Shown: piece by piece, positions 1 through 11,924 of the stretch | How positions within the stretch are numbered: position 1 is the stretch's first letter | Layout: every line of letters begins with the position of its first letter | Assembly (NCBI GenBank): GCA_951812925.1 | Contig: OX638370.1 | Span: forward strand, 49,603,948-49,667,947 | DNA: 64,000 nt | Direction of reading: 5' to 3' | DNA from: Calliopum simillimum | Taxonomy: Eukaryota; Arthropoda; Insecta; Diptera; Lauxaniidae | Made by a program: the position numbers and the translations under genes | The notes under the pieces: model-generated | Database searches by the model: none | Told to the model about the DNA's origin: nothing | The model's input: only the letters and a program-made list of their open reading frames with translations

Positions 1-535
1 GAAATTTTCAAATAATTCGGGAACGGCCGCAACTTTAGCAAGCTGTAACGCTTAGAAACCAAACTTGTTTTCAAAAAATATTCAAAGGTTTTCTTAATTC
101 TGACTGTTTTCTATAGAATGGACATACAAAAAATTTTAAATTTAATCAATAAAATTTTAAATTTACAATAATCAATAAAATTTTAAATTTAATCAATAAA
201 ATTTGAAATTAAATCAATAAAACTGCAACTCTGGGTTGTATATATATAAGCAATTGAAGAAATTTTTGTTATTTTAAATTTTGTTCTCTTTTTTTCTCTT
301 TTGATAAATAAAATTACCCAAATTTTAAAACTAAAATGTGACGATTACATCTGTTACATTTGCTTTTACTGTAATATTTAACGCGACACTCTTTGTTTAC
401 TGCGACTACTTTTTTTCGAGTACATACCTTCTTGAAATTTAATTTTTTACTTGAATTTTGTTATTAAGATTTTTGGTAATAAATCGATAATTTTGAGTGT
501 GCGCATTATGCAAAAAAAAGTCAAATCATACTTAC
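1..535. other. Intron 2 side of host gene; AT-rich, no gene seen
   Basis: This stretch follows the donor of the minus-strand exon at 536-769, so it should be the start of the next intron. From about 131 to 225 a unit of about 20 bp (AATCAATAAAATTTTAAATT and variants) is repeated in tandem. I see nothing else that can be supported. Confidence 0.4.
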
Positions 536-769
536 TTTATCAATTTTTTGGTTCGGTTCACAGGCCATATCTGCTTGTAGTGTTGGAAGAAGAACATTAT
601 CTCTACTTATGAGGAAATTTCCGTTAGAACCCTCAATTCCATATACTGGCTTTTCATATTCCAACAGTTTGTCAAATTTATCATTTTTCCTAAAATTTAT
701 TTTAGATTCTTCTTCTGCTATCTTCGTGTTACGTTGTTTAGCTACAGTTTCAATGTTTTCTCTTCCAAA
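536..769 (-). CDS. Gpat4: Internal exon (probable exon 2) of a GPAT3/4-type glycerol-3-phosphate acyltransferase
   Basis: A 234-bp exon of exactly 78 codons on the minus strand. Its upstream edge is a pyrimidine-rich acceptor ending TTTCACAG at 770 and its downstream edge is a GTAAGT donor at 530-535. Both edges fall between codons (phase 0/0). The peptide begins FGRENIETVAKQRN, has a charged stretch (AEEESKINFRKND) and ends ACEPNQKIDK. It fits the region just after the N-terminal membrane anchor of GPAT3/4 proteins, which make lysophosphatidic acid from glycerol-3-phosphate and acyl-CoA at the ER and lipid droplets. It joins exon 1 (32752-32889) in phase across LLKIFE/FGREN, resembling the vertebrate 'LLKIF...R.E...K' segment recalled from memory. 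The open frame continues into 770-901 but that part lies beyond the acceptor. The catalytic exons would be left of the window. Exon status is fairly secure, gene identity less so. Confidence 0.55.
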
Positions 770-821
770 CTGTGAAATTAAAACAAATAGCATTAATGTA
801 AATAAAGTGATATGATTTATA

Positions 822-3219
822 CAGGATTTCCACTCCAAGTTAAACTTTTTCCACACCATATTGATCTTTTTCCAATTCAATTTAAGCTTTTTCCAAATCA
901 AAATAAACTTTTCTACAAAAAAACACGCTTAAAATGATATATCTTTGCACCTACAACAACTACCGCTATGAAATTGGTGCATATATACATACGTATAGAT
1001 TTATATTGTGTATACATGTAGGCGCAGAGATATGGGTGATTTTCAGATAACTGTACTTTTTGTGTCCTCTGGCGATTTCAACTATACAGTAGGCTTTTTT
1101 TTCACAAAAAATTACGCTATAAGTTAGAAACTATGTTTTTCTAATAGAGCGTATCAATTTTACCACCAAATATTTATTGGTCTACTTTGAAAGTTTGCAA
1201 ATATACCCCAAATGTCACAAACGTGGCATGTCCTACCCCCACTTTTTATACACAAAACGATGAAAAACGACCAAAAAACGGAAATAGAACAGAAAACAAG
1301 TTACTACACATATTAAGTAAATACTTAAGGCTACAATATTCTGAGCTCATCTGCAGTTTTAAATAATTTTTAGAGGGCACAATTTCGAATTGAAAACTGT
1401 CCCCTAGTTTTGGAAAAAAAAAATTTCTTGAAAGCATTATGCTACTACTGCATGGTACTACTGTTTCAGTCAATAGATTGCAATACATATGCATTAGTTC
1501 TGATCACTATCCATCACCCAAAGGTCATCATGTCAAGACGAGTCCAAGAAGAAATCCGTTTGCGTTTTATAGGGCAGTTTATAAACAAAAGCAGTTTTTT
1601 TTTTTAAAATTATGGTCACAAACGTGGCACTCGGCATGAAACAATTTTTTTGTAGGATTTGCATACATGACCCCAAATTCTTTCGGAAAAATCTTGAACT
1701 CAAAAGCGTGCTTTACAATGAGCGATAAACTACAAAAATGTCACAAACGTGGCGCATCAAAAATGTCACAAACGTGGCACTTTTTATCAGTCTGCAAAAA
1801 ACATATTTCGATATAAAGTTTGAGTATACAGATGTTAAGTTGAAGGCTATTAATTATTTCTACACCATCAGAATCCTGAGTTATCCTTGCTCAAAAGTGA
1901 AAAAATCACTGTCTTGACATCTACTTAAAGCTATAGAACAAAAACAACAACAAGTAAAATTAATTTTTGTCAATGGATTCAGACAGCCAAATTTATTGTC
2001 AATAAGACATAATTTACCGTTTTTCAATTCCATTCCCAGCTTCCGAGTTATAAGCGTTTAAAATAAGGACATCTTTCGATAACATACAAAAGATTTTTCG
2101 AGACCCAAAAGTTACAAAAAATCAAGTTTTATTATTTTTATCAAAAAAATATTTAATTACAAAAATTTCGTGACCTTGCAGACCATAATCGCATGAAAAA
2201 TGGCAGTTCTATGCTAGATTTAGTGAATGACCCCTCTAAACTATTGATTTTCAAATTAACAGAATCAAAATTTCATCTGTTCATTCACTAAATCTACAAT
2301 AGAGCCTTATTTTTTCATCCGATTTTAGTCTGCAAGGGCTTAAAATTTTTATGATAAATTATATTTTTGATAAAAATAATAAAACTTACCATTTTTGTTA
2401 ATTTTTCGGTCCAGAAAATCCTTTGTGTGTTATTGAGAGGTATCCTTTTTTTAAAGGCTTATAACTCGGAAACTAGGAATCCAATTGAAAAACGGTAAAT
2501 AATGTCTTGTTGATAATAAATTCGGCTGTCTGAATCCATTGACAAAAATAAATTTTACTTGTTGCTGTTTTTGTTAAGTAGATGTCAAAACTGTGATTTT
2601 TTCACTTTTGAGCAAGGATAACTAAGGATACTGATGTAATAGAAAAAAATCAAGATCAGATTCGTAATTAGGAGATCCTAATCCACCATAAACGGCTATA
2701 AATACAGATAACAGGAAACCATAGTTGATCTTTAGGGCGGTAGGGTATAAAAAAATGGACCACTGGAGACATGACACTGTTGCAAAATTAGTCTTGAAGT
2801 GTAAATTTGTCATTATATGCAATATATCTCTTATCAAAACGCTTCAAAACCATAATTTTTCCATACTGTGGCTAAAATGTCACAAACGTGGCAGCAAAAT
2901 TTCTTAATTTCAACCTCAAAGCCGTAAATTCACACTTGTAGTTGATCTACTCAAAAGGTGAGTTTTAATAGTGTGTTTGCACAAGAAAGCATGAAGAAAC
3001 TTGCAAAAATCCAAAAAAATTATCTGCCAATTTTACAACCCGAAAAAGCACAGTTATCTAAGAATCACCCATATATCATATTAAGAGTGTTTTTTGCAAA
3101 GTTAAATTTGTTTTGAAAAAAGTTAGTTTTGATTTGGAAAATTTTTAAATTGATTTGGAAAAACGGGAGGTTAATTTAATTTAGAAAAAGTTTATTTTGA
3201 TTTGAAAGTGGAAATCCTG
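822..3219. mobile_element. 2.4-kb inverted-repeat element with TA target duplication
   Basis: The ends are CAGGATTTCCACT and AGTGGAAATCCTG, flanked by TA at 820-821 and 3220-3221, as for Tc1/mariner-type insertions. Outer arms match over about 822-960 and 3060-3219, with an extra segment of about 90 bp in the left arm. A second, inner hairpin (about 1855-2240 and 2270-2650) makes most of the centre palindromic. GTCACAAACGTGGC occurs five times, all on the plus strand, at about 1214, 1613, 1740, 1764 and 2878. There is no credible transposase, so this is a non-autonomous element. Its left end lies about 52 bp upstream of the exon 2 acceptor. Confidence 0.6.
1855..2650. repeat. Inner hairpin of the 822-3219 element
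   Basis: Two arms of nearly 400 bp meet near 2250. Matching blocks include the sequence around CTTATAACTCGGAAACT (right arm) and its complement near 2041 (left arm), and GCTCAAAAGTGAAAAAATCA near 1890 against its complement near 2595. It could be a separate foldback element inserted in the larger one, but I could not place a target duplication. Confidence 0.5.
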
Positions 3220-3367
3220 TAAGCTGATTTGACCAATTTATTCATGCAGTTAAATATGAGTTTATCTTTTGCATTAATTATGTTGCAATGAACTTTTTGG
3301 TTGCAAATTTTGATATATTTAATTTAATCAAATTTCATTTCACTTTTCCCAAGGTTTCGCCTATGTG

Positions 3368-4315
3368 CACGGTGCTCTTGAACAGTCGATAGGTTTTTTG
3401 GCTATGTGGAGAAAATCTGTGAATGGGGTTTCATTTGTATTAGCTGAAAAATGCAAACCCCGAATTCATAGCTGATCATCCCCGCGAAATATCGCAAAAA
3501 TACATATCCCATATAAAATTAAAAAAATTCAGAAAAAAAAACGCAACAAACAAACATAAAAATAGTTATTTCTAATGTATTTTGCAATGCTGAATCCGAA
3601 TCCAGCCTTAAAACTGCTGTATCTTATACGGTTTTTGAGATATCTTAGCCTAAACAAGGAAAAAAAGCTGACGCTATGTTTTATTGTTGTGTTTTGGAGC
3701 TATATGACGGGATGTATATCCGTAAATTCTGATGCAGAAATGGAAAGCTTTAATCAATCTTATAAACCTAATTCAAATAATGTCGATATCTTTATTTTGC
3801 TCGGAGATATCCTAACCTAAAAAGTTAAAAAAGTGCAAAAAACGTGTTTTGTCATTATTTCAGTCTACGATATTTCAGAGAAAAATTAAGCTATTGACAT
3901 AATTTAAATGCGGTTTTAAAGAAAAAGATTGTAACTTTTAGATAATGTATCGAATTTTGCGTATGAATGTTCTATATTCTAGTTATATAGCTTCAAAATA
4001 TAGCAAAAACGGTCTTTTTTCCTTGTTTAGGCTAAGATATCTCAAAAACTGTATGAGATATGACAATTTTAAGGCCGGATTCAGATTCAACATTGCAAAA
4101 TACATTAAATATAACTATTTTTATGTTTGTTTGTTGCGTTTTTTTTCCGATTTTTTTTTATATGGGATATGTATTTTTGCGATATTTCGCGGGGATGATC
4201 AGCTACGATTTCGGGGTTTGCATTTTTCAGACCACTAAACTAATACAAATGAAACCCCATTCACAGATTTTCTCCACATAGCCAAAAAACCTATCGACTG
4301 TTTAAGAGCACCGTG
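3368..4315. mobile_element. Foldback element, CACGGTG termini, 4-bp TSD (copy 1)
   Basis: Arms of about 300 bp start CACGGTGCTCTTGAAC and end with the complement. The flanks carry a 4-bp duplication TGTG at 3364-3367 and 4316-4319. The arms hold GCGATATTTCGCGGGGATGA and a TTTTTGAGATATCTTAGCCT block. The loop (about 3680-4005) contains GCCTAAAAAGTTAAAAAAGT-like sequence that recurs in the element at 39503-41461, so the two are one family. CAC-type ends with a 4-bp duplication resemble Chapaev-like (CMC) elements, but without a transposase that is only a suggestion. Confidence 0.6.
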
Positions 4316-4319
4316 TGTG

Positions 4320-5484
4320 TTTTAGGATTTAGAAATTATTAAAAGCCATTTCAGACTATATGATAAGTCATGCGGAAACTCTTATGTCAAATTTGGCAAC
4401 TCTGGTGGTGTGAATATAAATATACTACACAAATGATTTCTCTATCTTCTCATTCGATTTGAATCTATTTAAAAATAAAAGTCATAGGGTCAAAATTAAA
4501 AAAAGTTTAATGGTTTATGTTGACTTTGTAAAAATTATACTAATTTTATGAACTTTTAGTCATTATTTGCATGAAACCAAAATTCTATGCATTTTTCAAC
4601 TTAGAAAATCATGACAATTAGGATAAGAGAAAAAACTACTAAACATGGCTATGGTGACATATATTTCGGTTAACGCCACGTAACCATCATCGGACGTATT
4701 TATGTTTTATTTAATTTATTTTAAATTTATTGAAATAACTAAGTAAACTAAGTTGACTAAGTAGAACAAAAGTTCATACCTTCTATTAGAAGAACACCCA
4801 CAAAAAATTCGGTTCTGATAATGAGTCGTACTAATGTCATAATTTAAGTAATTTGAAAATAAACATTCGTATTACTGTGATCACTTGTATGCGGCAAATA
4901 ACTTAAAATAATATACAAACAAACAAACCAGCACTACTTTTCTATAGAAAATTGGTTGAGCTACAAAATTGTGGACGACCATTTTTTTTTTTTTTTTTTT
5001 TTTTGACGAACCAGCTACTTGGGCGTCTCCAAACATCACTGAAATCCAAATCGATCACTGCTGTATTAGCAGAAAATGGAGAGGGAGTCTTCTGGACGTG
5101 CGAGTAAAGAGGGCCGCTGACAAGAGCCCGCGTGCCTTTAACCTTCAGCTACGGGATCGGTCCATGAAACAGAGTTTTTTGCAGCCTTCGTGCGGGCCTG
5201 GGCCTAACCCCAAAAGCCCGAAAATAAGAGGCTCGTAAATCACGGGAAGATTGGAAGGATAAACTTGGAAAAAGTTTTGTTCTTTCATCAAATTATGTAA
5301 AATTTTGTAAAAATATGAGGCTGAGAATAACAATGGTGTAAGTCAAGTTAAACAAATCATCTTATTAGATTAGAATGTTTGTTTTTTCCTCATATGAAAA
5401 TCATAATATGGTTGAATCGGGCCGGGCTCAGTCCGCGACAAAAAATATTCGTGAGGGCCCGGGCTTTTTTCAAGGCCTTGCCCA
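4320..5484. other. Non-coding repeat debris with a poly-T tract
   Basis: No gene seen. 4766-4990 shares two blocks with 10500-10740 (ACAAAAGTTCATACCT and TTTTCTATAGAAAATTGGTT), but in the opposite order. A T-run lies at 4982-5004. 5195-5265 is GC-richer and matches, in inverted orientation, 23425-23490 (TAACCCCAAAAGCCCG-like core), so it is a dispersed repeat. Confidence 0.4.
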
Positions 5485-7440
5485 GCTCTACCGCTGACAT
5501 CGGCTCCGATCACCATCTTCTCGTCGCGGTCATTTGACTTAAACTAGCCGCTATTAAACGTTCCAGTGAATAATCTGTGACAAAAAAATTCGACCTGCTT
5601 AAGCTTATGAAACGACGAGATCCGCATTTCGTTCAAGATCTTAAAACAGCCCCGATCGATTGTGAAGAAAGCATTGAAACATCATGGAGTGCCGCTAAGG
5701 CTGCTTGATTAAACTCCAGTGAAAAAATACTTCGGTTTCGAACCTCGAACAACAAGCAGTGGATGAGCGAGGAAACGTGGTGTCTTCTTGAAAAAAGAAG
5801 AAGTGCGAAAAAACTGAGAGACGAAGCTAAAACTAGAGCGCAAAAGAGCGACGCTGAAAAAGTTTTTAACTCTCTCAATAAAGAAATCAGGCGATCGTCC
5901 AGACAAGACAAAAGAAGAATGTTTAATGACCTCGCAAGCGAAGCTGAAAGCGCTGCAAATGCTCAAAATCTCAGGCAGCTTTACGATATCAGAACCGCCC
6001 TACCAAAGAAAAAAATGGAAATCTGTTAACATCCTCGGACGACCGCAGTGACCCGCAGTAGTAGTTGAATACAAACACAACCGCCTACAAAATATGAAAT
6101 AGTGAAAGCTATCCAAAGCATGAAAAACAACAAGGTCGCCGGAATAGATCAGCTGAATTGCTAAAAGCATGCCGCATTATATCATCAAAAATTCTTCATC
6201 CTCTACTCTCCAGAATCTGGAGCGAAGAGCGTTTGCCAGAAGATTGGCTACATCACATGTTAGTCAAATTGCCAAAAAAAAAAGTTACCTTAGCGAGTGC
6301 CGTAATTATAGAGGAGTAACCTTGCTCTCAGTACCATCAAAAGTACTGACAAAAGTGCTTATAAACAGGGTTAGCGAAAAACTTGATACGGCCATCCGAA
6401 AGCAACAAACATAAATTTAGTAAGTGCAAAATATGAAGGCTTTAAAGGATTGTTGTCAACGACATTCACCACTAATTCAGGTGTCCGGCAGGGCTGTTTA
6501 CTAACACCATCTCTCTTCCTTATCGTTCTTGACGATATCCTAGATAATGCTCTTAATAAAGTCAAAAGAGGTAACCGATGGAACTTAACCGAACAACTAG
6601 AAGATCTCGACTTCGCTGACAACAGCCGTGTTTTTTTTGACGCGTATATACAATTGTGGATATTTTTAAATTGCGATAACTCATGAACATTGAGTCGCAC
6701 AATAAAACTCTAAGGAACTTTTTTATGAAGAATCACGTTTTCTACAAAAACTTTTTATTTTATTTTTAAAAAAATTTATCTTTTCTATAAAAACTGGTTA
6801 AGCGCCGATAAACGGCAAAAAACACTTTTTTTTAAATAACTTCTAAATACAATAGTTATTTTTTTTTTTTACAAAAGATTAAAATTATTTGCAGAGCATG
6901 TGGTTCTCAATGAAAAAGACCCTTGGACTTTTTATCGTACGACTCACCGTTCATAAGTTATCGCAATTTGAAAATTACCACAATTGTATATACGCGTCAA
7001 AAAAAAAAAACAGGCCTAACATTTGCCTCTTATCGTCCAAACACTCAGATATGCAAAGCAAAATTGAAGGCCTTGTCTTAGAATCACGGCCGGCCTAAAA
7101 ATCATCGTATCCAATACTAAAAGCATGAAGCTGAACGCAAACAGAAATGACATCACGTTTAGAGCTGGCAGTGATGACTTCGAAAACGTCGATAGCTTCA
7201 CGTATTTACGTCATACTCTCTGAAAACCAAACAGCGAAGTCTGTCTGTCTGTCGCCAGGCTCTTGAGTGGAATCCACAAGGCAGCAGAGGACGTGGTAGA
7301 CCGAAAACCAAGTTTAAAAGGTCGCAAGGAAATACAAGAATCGGGAACGTCATGGCAAGAAATCAAAGTCATCGCAGGGGAACGCGACAAATGGAGTTGT
7401 TTCATATTGGCCCTATACACCTCCTAGGAGTTAAAGGATA
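5485..7440 (+). pseudogene. Broken LINE (non-LTR retrotransposon), endonuclease end through RT C-terminus
   Basis: Pieces in order: end of an apurinic-type endonuclease (ADIGSDHHLLVAV near 5491); a basic linker (ETWCLLEKRRSAKKLRDEAK, 5763-6029) as in many LINE polyproteins; RT start (RNYRGVTLLSVPSKVLTKVL, 6300-6400); RT motif SGVRQGCLLTPSLFLIVLD (6478-6535); a FADD-box relic reading FADN near 6612; and the C-terminal part (SFTYLRHTL, then GERDKWSCF near 7380). Stops and frameshifts break it near 5545, 6030, 6420 and 7220, and a MITE (6639-6998) splits the FADD region. The second Asp of the catalytic box is Asn. The linker and C-terminus look like the RTE/CR1-related endonuclease-reverse transcriptases, but the clade is uncertain. 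The 3' end lies against a mariner at 7442. Confidence 0.7.
6639..6998. mobile_element. 360-bp MITE inserted in the LINE
   Basis: Terminal inverted repeats of about 50 bp begin GACGCGTATATACAATTGTGG and close with the complement CCACAATTGTATATACGCGTC. T and A homopolymers lie just outside. The LINE reading resumes after it (ICLLSSKHSDMQSKIEGL), so it is a later insertion. No target duplication could be fixed because of the homopolymers. The end motif ATATACGCGTCAAAA also appears near 22999-23013. Confidence 0.6.
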
Positions 7441-7498
7441 ATACGAGGGGAATATTTATGTTTCGGGAACTGGCAACACTAATGTCAATGTCTGGCAA

Positions 7499-7690
7499 CA
7501 CCACAACTTTCGATGTGGATTATCTCAACAAGAATGTGTCGATGAACTCAGTTCTTTGTATGTATGTCATAAACAACATTGTGAGATAGAAGCATCCTTG
7601 CACATTAGTTCCACTTCAATACATTCGATTGTGCATGAACACCTTGTTGGAAAAAAAATTTGTTCTCGTTGGATACCCCATAATTTATCA
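7499..7690 (+). pseudogene. Mariner transposase N-terminal fragment
   Basis: The translated pieces GLSQQECVDELSSLY, EIEASLHIS and CSRWIPHNL match the helix-turn-helix DNA-binding part of insect mariner transposases. A segment between the first two is deleted compared with the copy at 41870-42215. No catalytic domain is present. The sequence CCCCATAATTTATCAATCG near 7676 is the uninterrupted form of the site that carries a palindromic insertion in copy 2. Confidence 0.65.
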
Positions 7691-7694
7691 ATCG

Positions 7695-8464
7695 ACACTT
7701 TTTTTTCCTATATTTATTTTTGAAGCCAAATATGGTGATTTGGGACCTCCTCATCACGAATCTGTACTTGGTTTATTTCCATCAAGTCAGGATTTTGAGA
7801 TATTCCAATTTTCATAACCTCAAAAATAATGAAAAATCGTGTTTTTCAGTTATTTTAAAATTTGTCGAAATTCTGATAAATTCTGTAAACGGATTTGGGT
7901 TGAACATCAAAAAATACATTGGAAATCACTCTTGTAATTTTAAGAGAGGTACCTTTGTTCGTCTGTGCAGCATTTTAAAACCTTATTAATTCAATCGTTT
8001 GTGCTTATGTACTCTTCAGTATCACGCCTAAAATACTAAACAAATTTAAACCAATCTTGCACTATATATTTTTTAGGTGCTCCCCCTCGTACGACCTATT
8101 GTAGATAGTTGCTACGCATAATTTTCATCCAGATATCAAGTTTCAATGCGGTTTTTTTTTTTTTTTTTTTTTTGTTTTTGGTATGTTTTCATTATATACC
8201 GAGCGCAGTGTACTTTCATTAAATTACCCCCATTCATATCAGGCGGATATATGGTGTTAATATGGTTTTAATTTACCTACTGGTATGGGCGTAGGAGCGA
8301 TTTAAATAAAATTTTCAATTATTTAGTGTTTTTTTTTTTTTTGTATGAGGGGTACAACACCCCCTTATTCAATCGATCGCATATTTCTAATAAATCAAAA
8401 AAACATCTGGTACAAATATGGTTTTGATACGTTCAGAAGTATAGGCGTGGTAGTCTTGTATATT
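7695..8464. other. Unassigned sequence inside mariner copy 1
   Basis: No coding potential that I can support. It contains a T-run at 8153-8174 and a second T-run near 8330, and a GCTCCCCCTCGTACGACC block near 8081. It may be an older insertion carried with the palindrome. Confidence 0.3.
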
Positions 8465-10010
8465 AGAGGTGTTTTAAGAATGTATGGAGATCCTTAGTAA
8501 CAACATTTTGATACACGACACCCCTCAATATTGTGAGGTTGGAAAAAAAATTAGTTTGGAAAAAAAATTTTGGGGATGGGGTGAGGGTAAAGGTTGGCGC
8601 ATCAAGGTCAAATGTGAGAGAAAAAGAGAAAAAATTTACATACAGCCCTACAAATGCTTAGGGGTCACCTCTAGAGGGTTCAAATGTATGACCGACCCAC
8701 ATTTTTTTTTCTCTCCCAACATTTTTACCAATCATACCTACCTCTTATCTCTTACCCCTAAGGGGGCTTCCATACAAAATTGACATTTTTAGGAAATCGA
8801 CCCCCACCACTCCCAGGGTGCCCCTAGAAGGGTCAAATGTATGACCGGCCCCTAATATTTTTTCTTTCCCAACATTTTTTCCCAATATACTTACCCTGTA
8901 TCTCTGACTCTTTAGAGGACTCCCATACAAAATAGATGGCATAGACATGAAAAATATGGAAAGGAAATCGTCAAATAGGCCCATAACTGCCCAGAAGTCA
9001 CTCCTAGAGGAGTCAAATATATGACCGACCCCCATTAGCCCCCCTCCAAAATTTTTTCTCAGCATACCTACCCCCTATTTCCAATCCTTAAGGGGGCTCC
9101 CATACAAAGTTACTGTTTTTATATAAAATGTCCCCATTGCCCTAACTGGCACACGGGTACTCCTAGAAGGGTAAAATGTATGACCGACCCCTATTATTTT
9201 TTCGCGATCTATATTTTTTCCCCACATACTTACCCCCTATTTTCAACCCTGAAACGGGCTGCCATACAATTTTTTTTTTTATAAATTTTCCTAGAAATAA
9301 TGGGGGCCGGTCATACATTTGACCCTTCTAGGGGTACCCATGGTCCAGTTAGGGTAGTGGGGGCAGTTTTTTAAAAAAACGTAACTTTGTATGGGAGCCC
9401 CCTTAAGGATTGGAAATAGGGGGTAGGTTAGCTGTGAAACTTTGGAGGGGGGATAATGGGGGTCGGTCGTATATTTTACTCCTCTAGGAGAGACTCCTGG
9501 GCAGTTATGGGCCTAATTGACGATCTCCTTTTCATATTTTTTATGTCTATGAAGTCAGTTTTGTATGGCGGCCCCCTAAAGAGCTAGAGATAGAGGGTAA
9601 GTGAGGTGGGAAAAAATGTTGGGGAGGAAAAAATATTAGGGGCCGGTCATACATTTGACCCTTCTAGGGGCACCCTGGGAGTGGTGGGGGTCGATTTCCT
9701 AAAAATGTCAATTTTGTATGGGAGCCCCCTTAGGGGTAAGAGATAAGAGGTAGTTATGATTGGTAAAAATGTTGGGGGAGAAAAAAAAATGTGGGTCGGT
9801 CATACATTAGAACCCTCTAGAAGTGGCCCCTCTTGTAGGGCTGTAAGTAAATTGTTTCTCCTTTTCTCTCGTCTTTGACATCGATGCGCCAACCCTTACC
9901 CTCACCCCACCCCACAAAATTTTTTTTGCAAACTCATTTTTTTTTCCAACCTCACAAAATTGAGGGGTGTCAAGTATCAAAATCCAAAATTCGTGCACTA
10001 AAACACCCTT
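8465..10010. repeat. 1.5-kb palindrome of modular repeats
   Basis: Two arms meet near 9255. Each is built from about four divergent modules of 150-180 bp, each with GGGTCAAATGTATGACCG and a partner GTATGGGAGCCCCCTTA. Left-arm modules occur at about 8680, 8830, 9012 and 9168; the right arm carries the same modules in reverse order and orientation. The outer ends share an AGGTGTTTTA/TAAAACACCC block. Corresponding modules across the axis match better than neighbouring modules in the same arm, so the arms were copied after the modules had diverged. Confidence 0.6.
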
Positions 10011-10302
10011 ATTGTATATACAAAAAAGCCACTTAAGTAAAACATAAATTACTGAGAATTGTGACGTATTGGATTTTTTTCACTATTTTTCTCGTAATTA
10101 GCACACTTAAATCTATAGAAATCGCTTTTTAAAAAAAACTGATTTTCTTTACTCACTGTAAACAAGACAAATAGCACTTGTACACCAAAACGTTGGGAGT
10201 ACGTTTATGCTTAAAAATGTCAAACTTTATTATAGTGTTGCCAGATTTTAGCTATTGACATTAGAGTAGCCAGTTCCCGAAATATAAAAAAAACCCTACG
10301 TA

Positions 10303-11920
10303 CATACATACATTTTTTTTTATAGAAATAACCGTTAGCGAGATAATGATTTTCTCGACCTTTAAGTCTAAATAACTTTTTGTGCGACAGTAATCTCGGT
10401 CGTATATACTTCAAAACTACAAAATAAACCGACTAAAGAAATAAATTATAGACCTAATATTTTGGATCGGAAAGTCCAATTTCACTGGAATATATCTCAT
10501 AAACTATGAGTTGCACGAAAGCCACTTGTAAAACTTTTCTATAGGAAATTTTTTGAGCTACGAAATTGTGGACTAAAATTTTTTGTTGAAATAATTCTTA
10601 GAGAGATATTTGCAGAAACAAACTCGACCTTTTGCACCTGATATCTCACGCAGTCACCACTTTTCAAGATTTGACCAGTACAAAAGTTCATACCTACTTT
10701 TGGAAGAACACCCACAGAAAATTTCAGTTTTTGTGGTGTATGGTCACCTTAATCTTCCATATGTCAAATACCTCATGTTACTCATGTCAAACAACAAACA
10801 TAAATGTAAGGTCTTAGTCAAACGGAGGGCAGATGCTCGCAGGGCAAACCGGTTTTTTACTCTCTTTCAGATTTAGAGTGTTTCTCGGTCACACGCAGGG
10901 CACTGGCAGATTTTAACTGTTGCATTTTTCTAACTACTTTTCAGTTCAATCGTGAAATTAGGTAAAACAACGGCAACACATTTCTACCTTGTCAAATCAC
11001 ATATGTTACTTGTTCTGTTTAACAAATTCTAAGAAGATAAAGACAATTTTTAGTGCAAAAATATCAAAATAAAAATTTAAGTGATTTGGACGAATTGGGA
11101 ATACAAATTAAAAAATTTAAAATTTCTTTGGTTTATTTTTTTGTTTTACCATAAAAAAAATATGCTCAAGAATAAAATCAGGTGCATGTTAAATGAAAGG
11201 AACTAGATTAGGGTTCCACAATTCTTACTAAAACTATGGATTGGTAAGATATTTTTTGGATAAATAGTGCTTTAGAAAAAAAAAACTGCCATTTTTTGAA
11301 AATTCGCCATATCTCAAAACTCATCAATCGGATTTAAGACTTTTGTACATCGATTTTGTAGCAAGTAAAAATACCTTTCATTCGACACCACCTTGGGGTT
11401 CAGATCTTATGCTGGTTTTCATAAAAGCTATATCCCGATCTTATGATGGCTATACCTCACTTTTTTACATAAAATCCTTCAGTAGCTGCATCTAAAATTA
11501 CACATGTACAAGCAAATCGGCTAGGAAATTATTTAATAATGAAATTAAATTATTTAAGCTTTCTTTCAACCACAACCTTACTTAAAATAATGAAAACAAA
11601 CCTTATAATCAAAGGAAAAAATCATATTCCTCTTTACTTTCATCGTCCGAGCGACGTGCACTCGTTGAAATCTTGTTTTGAAATGAAAATATGCATACAG
11701 AAAAATGTATTTGCGTTCACATTTTCAAATAACTCATCAAATCAGCGAAAAATCAAAAATTTTTGATTTTCTTCAAAGTTTTTGACAAATTTTTTGATGA
11801 AGCGTTCTCACTATCAAAAACTCATCAAATCCATACAAATTTTTTTTGACGGCAAAATTGGTGATGCCAAACAAATTCGAACTCATCAACAAAATTTTTG
11901 CAATTTGATAGTCTGACCTC
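10303..11920. other. Non-coding repeat debris
   Basis: No gene seen. 10500-10740 shares blocks with 4766-4990 in swapped order. 11260-11460 resembles other short dispersed sequence (ATCTCAAAACTCATCAATCGG). 11690-11920 has several short inverted copies of TTTTTGATGA and ACTCATCAAA. Confidence 0.35.
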
Positions 11921-11924
11921 CCCA

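Larger units (their letters stand above)
7444..10300 (+). mobile_element. Mariner element copy 1, interrupted by a large palindrome
   Basis: The ends are CGAGGGGAATATTTATGTTT on the left and AAATATAAAAAAAACCCTACG on the right, with TA at 7442-7443 and 10301-10302. The subterminal block CGGGAACTGGCAACACTAAT on the left matches the complement near 10250-10280. The same ends occur in copy 2 (41683-43743). Only a short N-terminal transposase relic remains on the left (7499-7690). The rest of the interior is unrelated sequence plus the palindrome at 8465-10010. Confidence 0.65.

Noticed and set aside
770..901. Continuation of the exon 2 open frame with a WKK repeat and a membrane-like segment
   Set aside because: It lies upstream of a strong acceptor, is AT-rich, and from 822 is the end of the inverted-repeat element, which has the same WK-like pattern in its other arm. 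It is intron plus transposon.
5633..5966. Minus-strand Ser/Leu-rich ORFs
   Set aside because: Antisense of the basic linker of the LINE at 5763-6029.
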